From the NCBI RefSeq assembly GCF_025997915.1, contig NZ_AP026677.1:744001-808000 (forward strand): a stretch of DNA of 64,000 nt. The letters are read 5' to 3'. A program made the position numbers and the translations under genes. Below are positions 48,904 to 57,748 of the stretch, piece by piece (the stretch's first letter is position 1; every line of letters begins with the position of its first letter). A model generated the notes under the pieces. It searched no databases. It was not told where the DNA came from and saw only the letters and a list, made by a program, of their open reading frames with translations. The DNA is from Aquiluna sp. KACHI24. GTDB lineage: Bacteria; Actinomycetota; Actinomycetes; Actinomycetales; Microbacteriaceae.

Positions 48904-49487
48904 TAGTCAGCCTTTCCTACGCCAGTGGAGCGATTTGCAAACTCTTGAATGTGATCGATGAAACCGTACTCCAGTGCCTCTTGAGCGGTGAACCAGCGAT
49001 CGCGGTCTCCGTCTTGCATAATCTGCTCGATGGTCTTCCCGGTCTGCTTTGCAGTGATCGAAGCTAGCTGGTGCTTCATTGACATGATCAGCTCTGCCTG
49101 AGTCTGAATGTCGCTGGCGGTACCACCGAAGCCACCGTGCGGCTGGTGCAAGAGCACTCGGGTGTTCGGGGTGGCATAGCGCTTGCCCTTAGCACCGGAG
49201 GAAAGCAAGAACTGGCCCATCGAGGCACACATGCCTATGCCCACGGTGACAATGTCATTTGGGACGTACTGCATGGTGTCGTAGATTGCCATGCCTGCGG
49301 TTATCGAGCCACCCGGGGAGTTGATGTAGAGGAAGATATCTTTCTCTGCGTCCTCGGCTGCCAACAGCAAGATCTTTGCGCAAATCTCGTTTGCGTTCTC
49401 GTCACGAACTTCACTACCGAGCCAGACGATGCGGTCTTTTAGCAGGCGATCAAAAACGCCATTTCGCTCCATTTGAGGCATGGACAT
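48903..49487 (-). CDS. clpP1: ClpP1 protease subunit
   Basis: First ClpP paralogue. 194 residues: Ser in [11 protein letters not shown], His in VLLHQPHGG and Asp in [19 protein letters not shown]. Starts [27 protein letters not shown] stands before the ATG. A ClgR-like operator and a -10 lie ~60 bp upstream, so stress-controlled transcription of clpP1P2 is likely. Adjacent tig supplies the trigger factor, as in mycobacteria. Confidence 0.96.
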   Translation of the reverse strand: MSMPQMERNGVFDRLLKDRIVWLGSEVRDENANEICAKILLLAAEDAEKDIFLYINSPGGSITAGMAIYDTMQYVPNDIVTVGIGMCASMGQFLLSSGAKGKRYATPNTRVLLHQPHGGFGGTASDIQTQAELIMSMKHQLASITAKQTGKTIEQIMQDGDRDRWFTAQEALEYGFIDHIQEFANRSTGVGKAD

Positions 49488-49540
49488 AAGGGTGCTCCTT
49501 AGCTATCTGAGATAAAGATAGTCAGGGGAATGAAAACCAG

Positions 49541-49561
49541 AGGCTATGTTCGCCCTAGGCG
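49541..49561 (-). promoter_or_regulatory. ClgR-like box and -10 of clpP1P2
   Basis: CGC-CCTAG-GCG (49551-49561) fits the CGC-N5-GCG core of the ClgR operator known upstream of clp genes in Streptomyces and Corynebacterium. On the minus strand TAGCCT (plus 49541-49546), a TANNNT -10, follows it at once, a position suited to activation. It overlaps the tig stop codon. clgR itself is not in the window. Confidence 0.6.
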
Positions 49562-50830
49562 TTAGTTGTTCGCCTCGGCCGAAACCTTGTTTCCCTTGGA
49601 GTCAACGATGTCAGCTGCAGCGATCAGAGCGTCTACCGCTTTGCGGCGAGCTAGCTCACCAACAAATGCTGGGACCTGACCCGCGTTGGCGACCTGCTTG
49701 ATGAACTCATTAGGGTCCATGCCGTAGTTGCGAGAGGTAAAGGCCAAGTACTCGATGAGCTCTTGGTCCTCAACCTTGATTCCCTCGGCCTCAACGACTG
49801 CATCAAGTAGCAGCTGAGTGCGGAAGTTCTTCTCGGTCTCCTCGGTAACCTCCTTGCGGTGAACGTCGTCAGCCTGACGACCCTCTCCTTCAAGGTGGCT
49901 CTCAACCTCACGCTTTACAGCCTCTTCGGAAACTGGAATCTTGGCCTTCTCTAGAAGCTCATCAATCATGATGTCGCGAGCCTGCAGAATCTGCTTGCGA
50001 GCAAGGTTCACCTCGAGCTTCTTCTCGATGTCTGCCTTGAGCTCGGCAATGGTGTCGAACTCCGAAGCCAGCTGAGCAAACTCGTCGTCGGCCTTTGGTA
50101 GCTCACGCTCCTTGACGGCGTTCAAAGTCACGGAAACCTCAGCCTCTTGACCTGCAAGCTCCCCACCTACCAACTTGGAGCGGAAGGTGGTGCTCTCACC
50201 GGCTGTGAGGGTCTCAAGGGCCTCATCAATACCTTCTAGGAGCTGACCGGAACCGATCTCATAGGAGATGTCCTTCGCAGTGTCGATGGTCTTGCCATCG
50301 ATGACTGCGCTTAGGTCGATAGAGGTGAAGTCACCGTTTTGAGCTGGACGCTCGACGGTCTTTAGAGTGCCGAAGCGAGCGCGAAGCGCGTCTAGCTCGG
50401 TGTCGATGTCAAGCTTTGCAACCTTGAGCGAATCAACCTTGACCTTCATACCCTTGTAGTCAGGGAGCTTGAACTCTGGGCGAACCTCGACCTCGAGCTC
50501 AATCTTGAGCTCCTTGTCTGGCTCGGCAGCTGAAGGCGCCTGCAGCACATCTGCCTGAGGAGTTGCCAATGGAACCAGCTTCTCCGCAGCCAGGGCCTGG
50601 CGGTAGAAGTCATCCATGCCGTCGTTGATGGCCTGAGCGATGATCATGTCTTTGCCCACGCGCTGGTCTAGCACAGCAGCTGGCACCTTGCCCTTGCGGA
50701 AACCTGGGATGTTCACCTGCTCAGAGACGGTCTTGTAGGCGACTTCTAGGGCTGGCTTGAAGTCGGCTGGCTCAACAGTGATGGTGAGCTTGACGCGCGT
50801 TGGGTTGAGCTTTTCTACGTTAGTTTTCAA
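49562..50830 (-). CDS. tig: Trigger factor
   Basis: Ribosome-bound chaperone with peptidyl-prolyl isomerase domain. 422 residues from the TTG at 50830, which has GGAG 5 nt upstream and gives the usual N-terminus MKTNVEKLNPTRVKLTI; the longer open frame (50926) runs through the tRNA-Pro gene. Ribosome signature FRKGKVPAAVLDQRVG (about 45-60), PPIase domain about 155-240, then the C-terminal chaperone region. It lies between tRNA-Pro and clpP1 as in many actinobacteria. Confidence 0.96.
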   Translation of the reverse strand: MKTNVEKLNPTRVKLTITVEPADFKPALEVAYKTVSEQVNIPGFRKGKVPAAVLDQRVGKDMIIAQAINDGMDDFYRQALAAEKLVPLATPQADVLQAPSAAEPDKELKIELEVEVRPEFKLPDYKGMKVKVDSLKVAKLDIDTELDALRARFGTLKTVERPAQNGDFTSIDLSAVIDGKTIDTAKDISYEIGSGQLLEGIDEALETLTAGESTTFRSKLVGGELAGQEAEVSVTLNAVKERELPKADDEFAQLASEFDTIAELKADIEKKLEVNLARKQILQARDIMIDELLEKAKIPVSEEAVKREVESHLEGEGRQADDVHRKEVTEETEKNFRTQLLLDAVVEAEGIKVEDQELIEYLAFTSRNYGMDPNEFIKQVANAGQVPAFVGELARRKAVDALIAAADIVDSKGNKVSAEANN

Positions 50831-50865
50831 CGTTTCTCCATGAGATAGGTGGACTACTCGGTTAC

Positions 50866-50942
50866 TGGTCGGGATGACAGGATTTGAACCTGCAACCCCC
50901 TGTACCCAAAACAGGTGCGCTACCAAGTTGCGCTACATCCCG
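50866..50942 (-). tRNA. tRNA-Pro (anticodon TGG)
   Basis: 77-nt cloverleaf with acceptor CGGGATG/CATCCCG, anticodon stem CCTGT/ACAGG and loop TTTGGGT (anticodon TGG), T-arm CAGG-TTCAAAT-CCTG and an encoded CCA (plus 50866-50868). It ends 36 bp before the tig start, so tRNA and tig may be in one transcript, with the tRNA cut out. Confidence 0.97.
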
Positions 50943-51015
50943 GAGGTTTTTTCAACCCTAAGGTCGAAAACTCCAACACTCTACCCCATAGAATGTTCCA
51001 TGTCTAAACGACGTC

Positions 51016-51089
51016 GCGAGTGTAGCTCAATGGTAGAGCCTCAGTCTTCCAAACTGATTACGCGGGTTCGATTCCCGTCACTCGCTCCA
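51016..51089 (+). tRNA. tRNA-Gly (anticodon TCC)
   Basis: 74-nt cloverleaf with acceptor GCGAGTG/CACTCGC, anticodon stem TCAGT/ACTGA and loop CTTCCAA (anticodon TCC), T-arm CGGG-TTCGATT-CCCG and an encoded CCA. TAGAAT at 50989-50994 may be its -10. It is divergent from tRNA-Pro and ends 2 nt before the stop codon of nei on the opposite strand. Confidence 0.97.
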
Positions 51090-51091
51090 AA

Positions 51092-51883
51092 TCACTTTTG
51101 ACAGTGCGCGCAGTAGTACAACTTCCTAGTCGCCATGAGCTCAATAACCACGCTCGATCCGCATTCACGGCAAGGTAACCCCTCACGCTTATAGACGTAA
51201 TAGCGCACATCCTTCTTTGGCCTGCCCTTCAAAAAACCCTCGCGGGTGAGCATCAAACCTGTCTTCACACCAAGCGGCATCAGCGCTACTGCATCAAACC
51301 AAATGCCAGCTATCTGCTCTCTCGTGAGCGCCTTACCTGGTCTGTGCGGGTTGATCCTGGCCCTAAACAACAGCTCTGCCCGATAGACATTGCCCACGCC
51401 AGCTAGGACATTTTGGTTCATCAGGAGCTGCCCAATTGGAGATGTGGATTTTGCCACCCGGTTCACAAATCTTTCGAGTTCCTCACCCTTTGGGTCAGGA
51501 CGGAGCGGATCTGGACCAAGCTTCGACTTCACATCGGCAAGTTGATCTGCATCAACCAGCTCACAGGCTGTGGGCCCACGTAAATCCGCAAAGTAATCGG
51601 TGTTTGCAAATCGGGCCCTGACTTGACCGCGAGGTTCTGGAAGTTCACCCTCATGGGATTCAAAGCGCCATTTGCCGTAGATGCCAAGGTGAATGCGCAA
51701 AGTTGCTGACTCGAACTCCAGGAATAGCTGCTTACCCCAAGCTGAGGCCGACAAAAGTTTGGTTTGGTCAATCAAGACCGAGTCGGTGAACCTGCCCTGC
51801 GGTGAGGTAACAGCGACTTCGCGCCCTTGAAATTTCTTTCGAAACTCCCCCGCTGTGCGATGAACGGTATGGCCCTCAGGCAT
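51092..51883 (-). CDS. nei: Endonuclease VIII-type DNA glycosylase (Nei1)
   Basis: Bifunctional Fpg/Nei glycosylase that removes oxidised pyrimidines and cuts the abasic site. 263 residues. N-terminal MPEGHT gives catalytic Pro2 and Glu3; H2TH with GVGNVYRAELLFRARI near 155-172; C-terminal zinc finger CRECGSS...YYCAHC. MPEGHTVHR and SPQGRFTDS resemble M. tuberculosis Nei1 more than Fpg. The rpiB gene abuts upstream as in M. tuberculosis (Rv2464c-Rv2465c). Confidence 0.94.
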   Translation of the reverse strand: MPEGHTVHRTAGEFRKKFQGREVAVTSPQGRFTDSVLIDQTKLLSASAWGKQLFLEFESATLRIHLGIYGKWRFESHEGELPEPRGQVRARFANTDYFADLRGPTACELVDADQLADVKSKLGPDPLRPDPKGEELERFVNRVAKSTSPIGQLLMNQNVLAGVGNVYRAELLFRARINPHRPGKALTREQIAGIWFDAVALMPLGVKTGLMLTREGFLKGRPKKDVRYYVYKREGLPCRECGSSVVIELMATRKLYYCAHCQK

Positions 51884-52357
51884 TTAGTAGATAACCTGGC
51901 CGGTTTGCTCGTAGCTGGCAATCTTGGAAATTCGACGCACGTGACGCTCGTCGTGTGAGAACTTGCCGGCGATGAATATCTTTGCAAGTTCCAAAACTTC
52001 GACCTGGCTGTGCTGCCTTGCCCCCAGGGCGCAGACGTTGGCGTCATTGTGATCCCTAGCAAGCGCTGCAGTCTCAGGGTTCCAAATCAGTGCCGCACGA
52101 ATTCCTTGGACCTTGTTAGCAGCGATCTGCTCGCCATTTCCGCTTCCACCCAGCACAATGCCAAGTGCCTCGATGCCATTGCTTTGATCGGCAACCACTG
52201 CTTGAGCAGCCGCTATGCAGAAGCCTGGGTAATCATCCAGTGCGTCATACACCTTTGGCCCATGATCAATCAGCTCGTGTCCAAGTGCAGTGAGCTCGCT
52301 GACCAGGAAAGCACTCAGCTCCATGCCGGCGTGATCGGTGGCGATGTGAATCCTCAT
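51884..52357 (-). CDS. rpiB: Ribose-5-phosphate isomerase B
   Basis: Interconverts ribose-5-phosphate and ribulose-5-phosphate in the pentose phosphate pathway. 157 residues, RpiB/LacAB fold. HIATDHAGMELS near 4-15 and the GSGNGEQIAANK loop near 71-82. It ends one base before nei and overlaps the upstream DUF1648-like gene by 4 nt. Confidence 0.96.
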   Translation of the reverse strand: MRIHIATDHAGMELSAFLVSELTALGHELIDHGPKVYDALDDYPGFCIAAAQAVVADQSNGIEALGIVLGGSGNGEQIAANKVQGIRAALIWNPETAALARDHNDANVCALGARQHSQVEVLELAKIFIAGKFSHDERHVRRISKIASYEQTGQVIY

Positions 52358-53040
52358 GACTTCTCCAACTTGCTTTGAATGATGGTGTGCAAAATCTCTG
52401 GTTGTTGAGAGTAAACCAAAACCGACTCCCCAGATTTCAGTTTCAGCGAGATTGCCTTGCCAGCGCGAGGGATGAAGGCGAGCTTGTTTTTTGAATAACG
52501 AATTCCTAAGCCGCCGAATTCCCTCGCTCTGAGTTCAACAATCTCGGTTTGTTCAATCTCTGAAAAGTCGAGAGTTAGGAAACTTATTGCGCCGTATTTA
52601 ATCCGAAGTAGGTCATCGATGACGATGGTGGGAGCGCGTAAAACTAAGGCCAACACGGAAATCGGAATCACCAGAATCAGAAGCAGCAGAAAGACAGGAA
52701 AACCCTGGGTTCCGCCACTGATTTGAATGAGAGTCACTGCCCAGGCCACGACATTCAGAATGATAAAAATCCCAATGCCGGACAGGGTCAATAGACCCGA
52801 AAGCAAGCGGCGCTTAGTGAAGGCTGCAAAGGTCAAAAGCCCGAGCGAACCGAGTTGCAGAAATGACATCTCCCATAAGTGCTGTTCGAACGAGACAAAC
52901 CTGTCAGGTTGCAGACTTATCCCCCAGTGCACCGGAACTGGTTCCTGAATCAAACCCGAATTGAAGCTCAAGACTGCAAAGCCGACGTGGATAAGGCTTA
53001 GCAAAGCTGCAAGCAAAAGTAATTTTCTAGCGACGGTCAA
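52354..53040 (-). CDS. DUF1648/PH-like membrane protein, unknown function
   Basis: 228 residues from the TTG at 53040 (AGGAG 5 nt upstream; a longer frame lies inside the antiporter gene). Helix at about 5-23, then a loop with PVPVHWG and QPDRFVS as in DUF1648 proteins, helices at about 60-76 and 78-100 and 108-130, and a soluble C-terminal region with a bPH2/PH-like look (GLGIRYSKNKLAFIPRAGKAISLKL). It overlaps the antiporter by 14 nt and rpiB by 4 nt. I recognise no enzyme; such proteins are often poorly characterised. Confidence 0.75.
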   Translation of the reverse strand: MTVARKLLLLAALLSLIHVGFAVLSFNSGLIQEPVPVHWGISLQPDRFVSFEQHLWEMSFLQLGSLGLLTFAAFTKRRLLSGLLTLSGIGIFIILNVVAWAVTLIQISGGTQGFPVFLLLLILVIPISVLALVLRAPTIVIDDLLRIKYGAISFLTLDFSEIEQTEIVELRAREFGGLGIRYSKNKLAFIPRAGKAISLKLKSGESVLVYSQQPEILHTIIQSKLEKS

Positions 53041-54202
53041 GTTGACTCCTAGAAAAGCGCAGCACCACGGATGCCGCAAAGGCGGTCATGATTACGTAGG
53101 CCAAAGTCAACGCCTGAAGCTGAATGCCCAAAACTATGGGGGCCGCCAGCGCTGCAATCACCATCGAGAACTCGCCACGGGCAATCAGAAAACCAGTTGC
53201 CCGCCACGCGCTCATGGGATCGCTCAGATCTCGGGTGACCCACCAGCCCACCAGGTATTTTCCGGCAATACCAAGTGCGGTCAGCAGTAATGCAAGAGGA
53301 AATACCGCAGGTAGATCTGCTGGATCTGTAGTGATTCCAAAGAATAAGAAGAAGATGGCCGAGAAGATGTCGCGGATCGGGCTCAATCTCGCACGTGCCG
53401 TTTCTGCCACCTCACCGGTTAGCAGCAGTCCGATCAAGAACGCTGCTACGACGCCCGAAAAGCCAACGAGGTCGGCCAATCCTGCCGCTAACAGCGCAGC
53501 ACCAAATACCGTGAGGAGCAAACCACCGGGCTCATTTGGATCAAGAATCTTGCTCCACTTCGCAGTGCCTCTGAAGCTGACCAGAATCACCAAACCTGTG
53601 ATTGCAAGAGCTAGCGAAACGGAGATGATTCCAGATACTGCCGACACACCCAAAACGATTGAGGTCAAAAGCGGTAGATAAGGAGCAAGTGCTAGGTCCT
53701 CAAAAACCAAAACCCCGATTGCGCGTTTAGAAACCTCAGAGCGCCGCCAGCCCATTTCTTTGATCAGCTGGGCAGCAATACCCGATGATGAAACATAGGT
53801 GATACCGGCGAGCGCGAGGGCTCCCCCGAGCCCCCAACCCAACAACCAACCCAATACAAATCCAGGGGTGGCGTTCGCAACAAAGTCGATAAGACCGGCA
53901 CTCTTTCGATCTTGAAAAGCCTTGGCAAGGTCGTAGGCGGAATACTCGAGCCCCAGAAGAAGAAGCAGCATGATTGCGCCTATTTGAGCACCGGTGTTCA
54001 AGAACTCTTCGCTGAGTGACAGCGGGACTACCCCACCCTCTCCGATTGCTAACCCGATTAGCAGGTATAGCGGAACGACCGAAAACTTGAGCTTGTTGGC
54101 AATGAAGGCCACGATACCCAGCACCAAAAGTGCCGCGCCAATCTCTGCAAGCAGCATGGAGTTTTCTGGCGATTGACCAGATGCTTGCAGGATTGTGAAC
54201 AT
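53027..54202 (-). CDS. Cation:proton antiporter (CPA2 family)
   Basis: Na+ or K+/H+ antiporter of the KefB/CPA2 family. 391 residues with about 12 hydrophobic helices and no RCK/TrkA-N domain. VPLYLLIGLAIGEGG and a FLIGLLLTGEVA-type segment fit. The ion is not certain. Divergent from pepN with 81 bp between. The 3' end overlaps the DUF1648-like gene by 14 nt. Confidence 0.92.
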   Translation of the reverse strand: MFTILQASGQSPENSMLLAEIGAALLVLGIVAFIANKLKFSVVPLYLLIGLAIGEGGVVPLSLSEEFLNTGAQIGAIMLLLLLGLEYSAYDLAKAFQDRKSAGLIDFVANATPGFVLGWLLGWGLGGALALAGITYVSSSGIAAQLIKEMGWRRSEVSKRAIGVLVFEDLALAPYLPLLTSIVLGVSAVSGIISVSLALAITGLVILVSFRGTAKWSKILDPNEPGGLLLTVFGAALLAAGLADLVGFSGVVAAFLIGLLLTGEVAETARARLSPIRDIFSAIFFLFFGITTDPADLPAVFPLALLLTALGIAGKYLVGWWVTRDLSDPMSAWRATGFLIARGEFSMVIAALAAPIVLGIQLQALTLAYVIMTAFAASVVLRFSRSQLDRR

Positions 54203-54283
54203 AACTAATTATCTCGGGAGAATTTGGCAACCAATACGCCCTAGGCTTTTGGTTACACAGAGTTAACGGAGACTTAGATTCAT

Positions 54284-56830
54284 ATGCCTGGTGAAAACCT
54301 CACTCGTATTGAAGCCCAAGAGCGCGCAGCCAACTTGAAGGTCCACAGCTACCAAGTTGCACTAGATCTGACCAAGGGTCCAGAAACTTTCGAATCACAC
54401 ACCACAGTCAGTTTTGAGGCCACAGCGGGTTACTCAACTTTTATCGACGCGATCACCGACAGCGTTGAGCAGATTGAACTCAATGGAGAGTTGTTAGATC
54501 CGGCCACTCACTCCGATGGCGTTCGAATTCAATTGCCTAACCTCAAGGAAAAGAACACCTTGGTAATCAAGGCAACCGGTAAGTATTCAAATTCTGGCGA
54601 GGGCCTTCACCGCTTTGTCGACCCAGTGGACAACGAGGTTTACCTCTACACCCAGTTCGAGGTTCCAGACTCCCGACGCATGTTTCCAGTGTTTGAGCAG
54701 CCCGACCTCAAGGCCGAGTTCAGCTTCAGCATCATCGCTCCAAGCTATTGGGAGGTCACTTCCAACCAGGCAACACCAAAGGCCACTGTGCTATCTGATG
54801 GCATCTCACGTTGGGACTTTGCGCCCACTCCAAGGATTTCTAGCTACATCACGGCATTGATTGCAGGACCCTACGCAAAGTGGACCGATGAACTAACTTC
54901 AACCTCTGGCAACAAGATTCCGCTGGGAGTCTTTTGCCGCAAGTCCCTAGCTGAGTACATGGACCCGGAGTACATCTTCGAGAAGACCAAGCAGGGCTTT
55001 GACTTCTTCGAGAATCTGTTTGGGGTCCCGTACCCGTTCGAAAAGTATGACCAGCTCTGGGTTCCAGACTTCAACGCGGGAGCCATGGAAAATGCTGGCG
55101 CAGTCACCTTTACGGAAAACTACGTATTCCGCTCTGCAGTCACCGATGCAACCAGAGAGCGTCGAGTTGTAACCATCCTGCACGAGCTTGCCCACATGTG
55201 GTTTGGCGACCTGGTGACCATGCGCTGGTGGAATGACCTATGGCTAAACGAATCTTTCGCCGAGTATGCCTCCACCTTGGCCACCGCTGAAGCCACCGAG
55301 TGGAAGGAAGCCTGGACCACATTCGCATCGCTGGAGAAGAACTGGGCATACCGTCAGGATCAGCTGCCATCCACTCACCCAATCGTGGCTACCATCAATG
55401 ATCTTGAAGATGTTCAGGTCAACTTCGACGGCATCACCTACGCCAAGGGAGCCTCAGTTCTAAAGCAGCTGGTTGCTTGGGTCGGCCAGGAGCCCTTCGT
55501 TCGAGGAGTTTCGAGCTACTTCAAAAAGCACGCTTGGGGAAACACAGAACTTCAGGACCTGCTCGTAGAACTGGAGCGCGAATCGGGGCGCGACCTCACA
55601 AGCTGGTCCAAGCTCTGGCTGGAAACCGCTGGAGTAAATACCCTGAAGCCTGACTTCACCCTCGACGCTGATGGAAACTACAGCTCATTCCACGTCGTCC
55701 AGACTGCCATCGAGGAGCAACCAACTATCCGTCCGCACCGCATGGGCGTGGGCCTATTCAACCTTGTCGATGGAAAGCTGATTCGCAGCGAGTATCTAGA
55801 GCTCGACATCGATGGCCCTCGCAGTGCGGTGCCACAGCTTGTTGGCAAGAAGCAACCAGATTTGCTACTGCTGAACGACAACGACCTCGCCTACGCGAAG
55901 ATTCGACTGGATGATCGCTCAGCCAAGGCTGCCCTGGGCAACCTATCAGGCATCGAGGACACCTTGGCTAGAACCTTGGTGTGGACTGCGGCTTGGGATG
56001 CAACAAGAGATGGTGAGTCACCAGCCTCTGACTTCATTGACCTGGTTTTGGGCCACATTGGCACAGAGACTGAGTCGACAACTATCCTCACACTGTTGCG
56101 CCAACTCGTAACCACGGGAACTCTTTACACTGCCCCAGCAAAGCGCGAGGCAGCGTTGAACAAGATTGCTGATGGGCTGATTGAGCTTGCCTCAAAGGCG
56201 AAGCATGGTTCAGATTCTCAGCTTCAGTTCGTGAAGTTTGTGCCTCAGTTCGCTCGCACGCAAGCTCACGCCAAGTGGATGCAGGAATTGCTCGAGGGCA
56301 AGACCGCGCTCGCCGGTTTGGTTGTTGATCAAGATGTGCGCTGGGAGCTAGTCATCGGATTGGTGATTTGTGGCGTCTTCGGAGAGGGTGAAATCGCCAA
56401 GGAGCTCGAGCGCGACAACACCGCAAACGGTCAGAAGTTCGCCGCCGCGGCGACGGCCGCAATTCCAACCTCAGAGGGCAAGCTGGCGATTTGGAAGAAG
56501 CTAACCGAAACTGAGGAGTTCTCAAACACCTTGATCAACTCCGCTTCATTAGCTTTTGGTCGAGTGAATGACACTGCTCTACTTAATCCATACGCCGATC
56601 ACTATCTGGCCAATGCCGAGCGAATCTGGGATGAGCGCAGCTACCACATCGCTGCATACCTACTCAACAACCTCTACCCGATTCAGCTGGCTAACGAAGA
56701 GTTGGCTCAGAAGACCAAGGTTCTAATCGAAAAGGATTCCATCAAGGCGAAACCAGCTCTGAGAAGAATCCTGGTTGAGAACCTGGCAGCTTTGGAGCGA
56801 GGGCTAGCCGCACAGAAGAAAGACGCCTAA
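54284..56830 (+). CDS. pepN: Aminopeptidase N (M1 family)
   Basis: Zn aminopeptidase that trims N-terminal residues from peptides in the cytoplasm. 848 residues. GAMENAG (about 267) is the exopeptidase motif and HELAHMWFGD (about 300), with the third Glu in WLNESFAEY ~19 residues on, the zinc site. The C-terminal ERAP1-like alpha-helical domain follows. GGAG lies ~11 nt before the ATG. The position near rpiB and glbO resembles Rv2467 in M. tuberculosis. The stop overlaps the start of the MscS gene. Confidence 0.96.
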   Translation: MPGENLTRIEAQERAANLKVHSYQVALDLTKGPETFESHTTVSFEATAGYSTFIDAITDSVEQIELNGELLDPATHSDGVRIQLPNLKEKNTLVIKATGKYSNSGEGLHRFVDPVDNEVYLYTQFEVPDSRRMFPVFEQPDLKAEFSFSIIAPSYWEVTSNQATPKATVLSDGISRWDFAPTPRISSYITALIAGPYAKWTDELTSTSGNKIPLGVFCRKSLAEYMDPEYIFEKTKQGFDFFENLFGVPYPFEKYDQLWVPDFNAGAMENAGAVTFTENYVFRSAVTDATRERRVVTILHELAHMWFGDLVTMRWWNDLWLNESFAEYASTLATAEATEWKEAWTTFASLEKNWAYRQDQLPSTHPIVATINDLEDVQVNFDGITYAKGASVLKQLVAWVGQEPFVRGVSSYFKKHAWGNTELQDLLVELERESGRDLTSWSKLWLETAGVNTLKPDFTLDADGNYSSFHVVQTAIEEQPTIRPHRMGVGLFNLVDGKLIRSEYLELDIDGPRSAVPQLVGKKQPDLLLLNDNDLAYAKIRLDDRSAKAALGNLSGIEDTLARTLVWTAAWDATRDGESPASDFIDLVLGHIGTETESTTILTLLRQLVTTGTLYTAPAKREAALNKIADGLIELASKAKHGSDSQLQFVKFVPQFARTQAHAKWMQELLEGKTALAGLVVDQDVRWELVIGLVICGVFGEGEIAKELERDNTANGQKFAAAATAAIPTSEGKLAIWKKLTETEEFSNTLINSASLAFGRVNDTALLNPYADHYLANAERIWDERSYHIAAYLLNNLYPIQLANEELAQKTKVLIEKDSIKAKPALRRILVENLAALERGLAAQKKDA

Positions 56831-57390
56831 TGCTTTGGCTTGAGAGTCTTGGGGTCTGGGAAACGCCAGCCAGAATCGGAATGATTCTGGCCCTGGCGGT
56901 CATTGCAAGAATCGTTCTGGCGTTCTCAATCCGCAAGACAACTCGAGCTATTTTGGAGGGCGCTAGGTCAGTTTCTAAGAACGCCAAAGGATCCAAGGGC
57001 AATGGTGAGCGCGTTGCTCAGCGCGGCAAGACAATCTCTGCAGTACTAGACAACTTCGCTACCTGGACCTTGGTCATCACGGTAATCGTGATGATTCTCA
57101 GTGAGTTAGGTGTTGACGTTGGCGCGCTGATCGCGGTCTCAACAATCGTTGGAGCAGCGGTTGGTTTCGGTGCTCAAACCCTGGTCAAAGATGTCATCTC
57201 AGGCATCTTCATGGTCTTTGAGGACCAATTTGGTGTTGGCGATGATGTGAATCTTGGGGCCGTGGTTGGCAAGGTTGAGCGGGTAAGACTGAGGGTCACC
57301 GAGGTTCGAGACCAAGACGGCATGCTTTGGTTTGTTCGCAACGGCGAGATCATCAACGTTGGCAATGGATCGCATGGAAAATCTCTATGA
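56830..57390 (+). CDS. Short MscS-type mechanosensitive channel
   Basis: MscS-like channel of 186 residues. Hydrophobic helices at about 12-30 and 70-90, then the pore helix and conserved AVGFGAQTLVKDVISGIFM (about 97-115) and a beta domain ending VRNGEIINVGN. Most MscS proteins continue with an alpha/beta cytoplasmic domain of 60-100 residues; here the frame stops right after the beta domain. The overlap with pepN (1 nt) supports the start. It is either a short form or C-terminally truncated. Confidence 0.82.
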   Translation: MLWLESLGVWETPARIGMILALAVIARIVLAFSIRKTTRAILEGARSVSKNAKGSKGNGERVAQRGKTISAVLDNFATWTLVITVIVMILSELGVDVGALIAVSTIVGAAVGFGAQTLVKDVISGIFMVFEDQFGVGDDVNLGAVVGKVERVRLRVTEVRDQDGMLWFVRNGEIINVGNGSHGKSL

Positions 57391-57748
57391 CCGCATCGGT
57401 GAAGCGGGTTTTACCCAACTCACCAGGGTCTTTTACGAGGGTGTTGCCAACGATCCACTGCTGCAACCGATGTACCCAGAAGAGGACTTAGGTCCTGCGG
57501 AGCGCCGGCTCAGAATGTTTCTAGAGCAGTACTGGGGTGGACCTGATACCTACCAGCAAGAGCGTGGCCACCCAAGACTTCGGATGCGACACTTTGAGTT
57601 CAAGATTGGCCCTAAGGCACGAGATGCGTGGTTGGCACACATGCGAAAAGCCGTTGACTCCCTTGAGTTGTCGGCTTTGGATGAAGCCATGCTGTGGGAT
57701 TATCTAGAGCGTGCCGCACACGCGATGCTAAATAGCTTCGAGGACTAA
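57374..57748 (+). CDS. glbO: Group II truncated hemoglobin (GlbO)
   Basis: Heme protein that binds O2/NO with a 2-on-2 fold. 124 residues. GVANDPLLQPMYPEEDLGPAE and FLEQYWGGP, WxGP-type; proximal His in RHFEF (MRHFEF), Tyr10(B10)-like FYEG. I start at the ATG 57374; one three codons earlier (57365) is possible. The start overlaps the end of the MscS gene by 17 nt. The order pepN ... glbO is as in M. tuberculosis Rv2467-Rv2470. Confidence 0.94.
   Translation: MENLYDRIGEAGFTQLTRVFYEGVANDPLLQPMYPEEDLGPAERRLRMFLEQYWGGPDTYQQERGHPRLRMRHFEFKIGPKARDAWLAHMRKAVDSLELSALDEAMLWDYLERAAHAMLNSFED

Noticed and set aside
49503-49521. CTATCT/AGATAG hairpin upstream of clpP1
   Set aside because: Only 6 AT-rich base pairs; too weak to call a regulatory structure.
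50831-50926. Longer N-terminus of trigger factor
   Set aside because: The extra residues are encoded by the tRNA-Pro gene; the TTG at 50830 has a good SD and the usual N-terminus.
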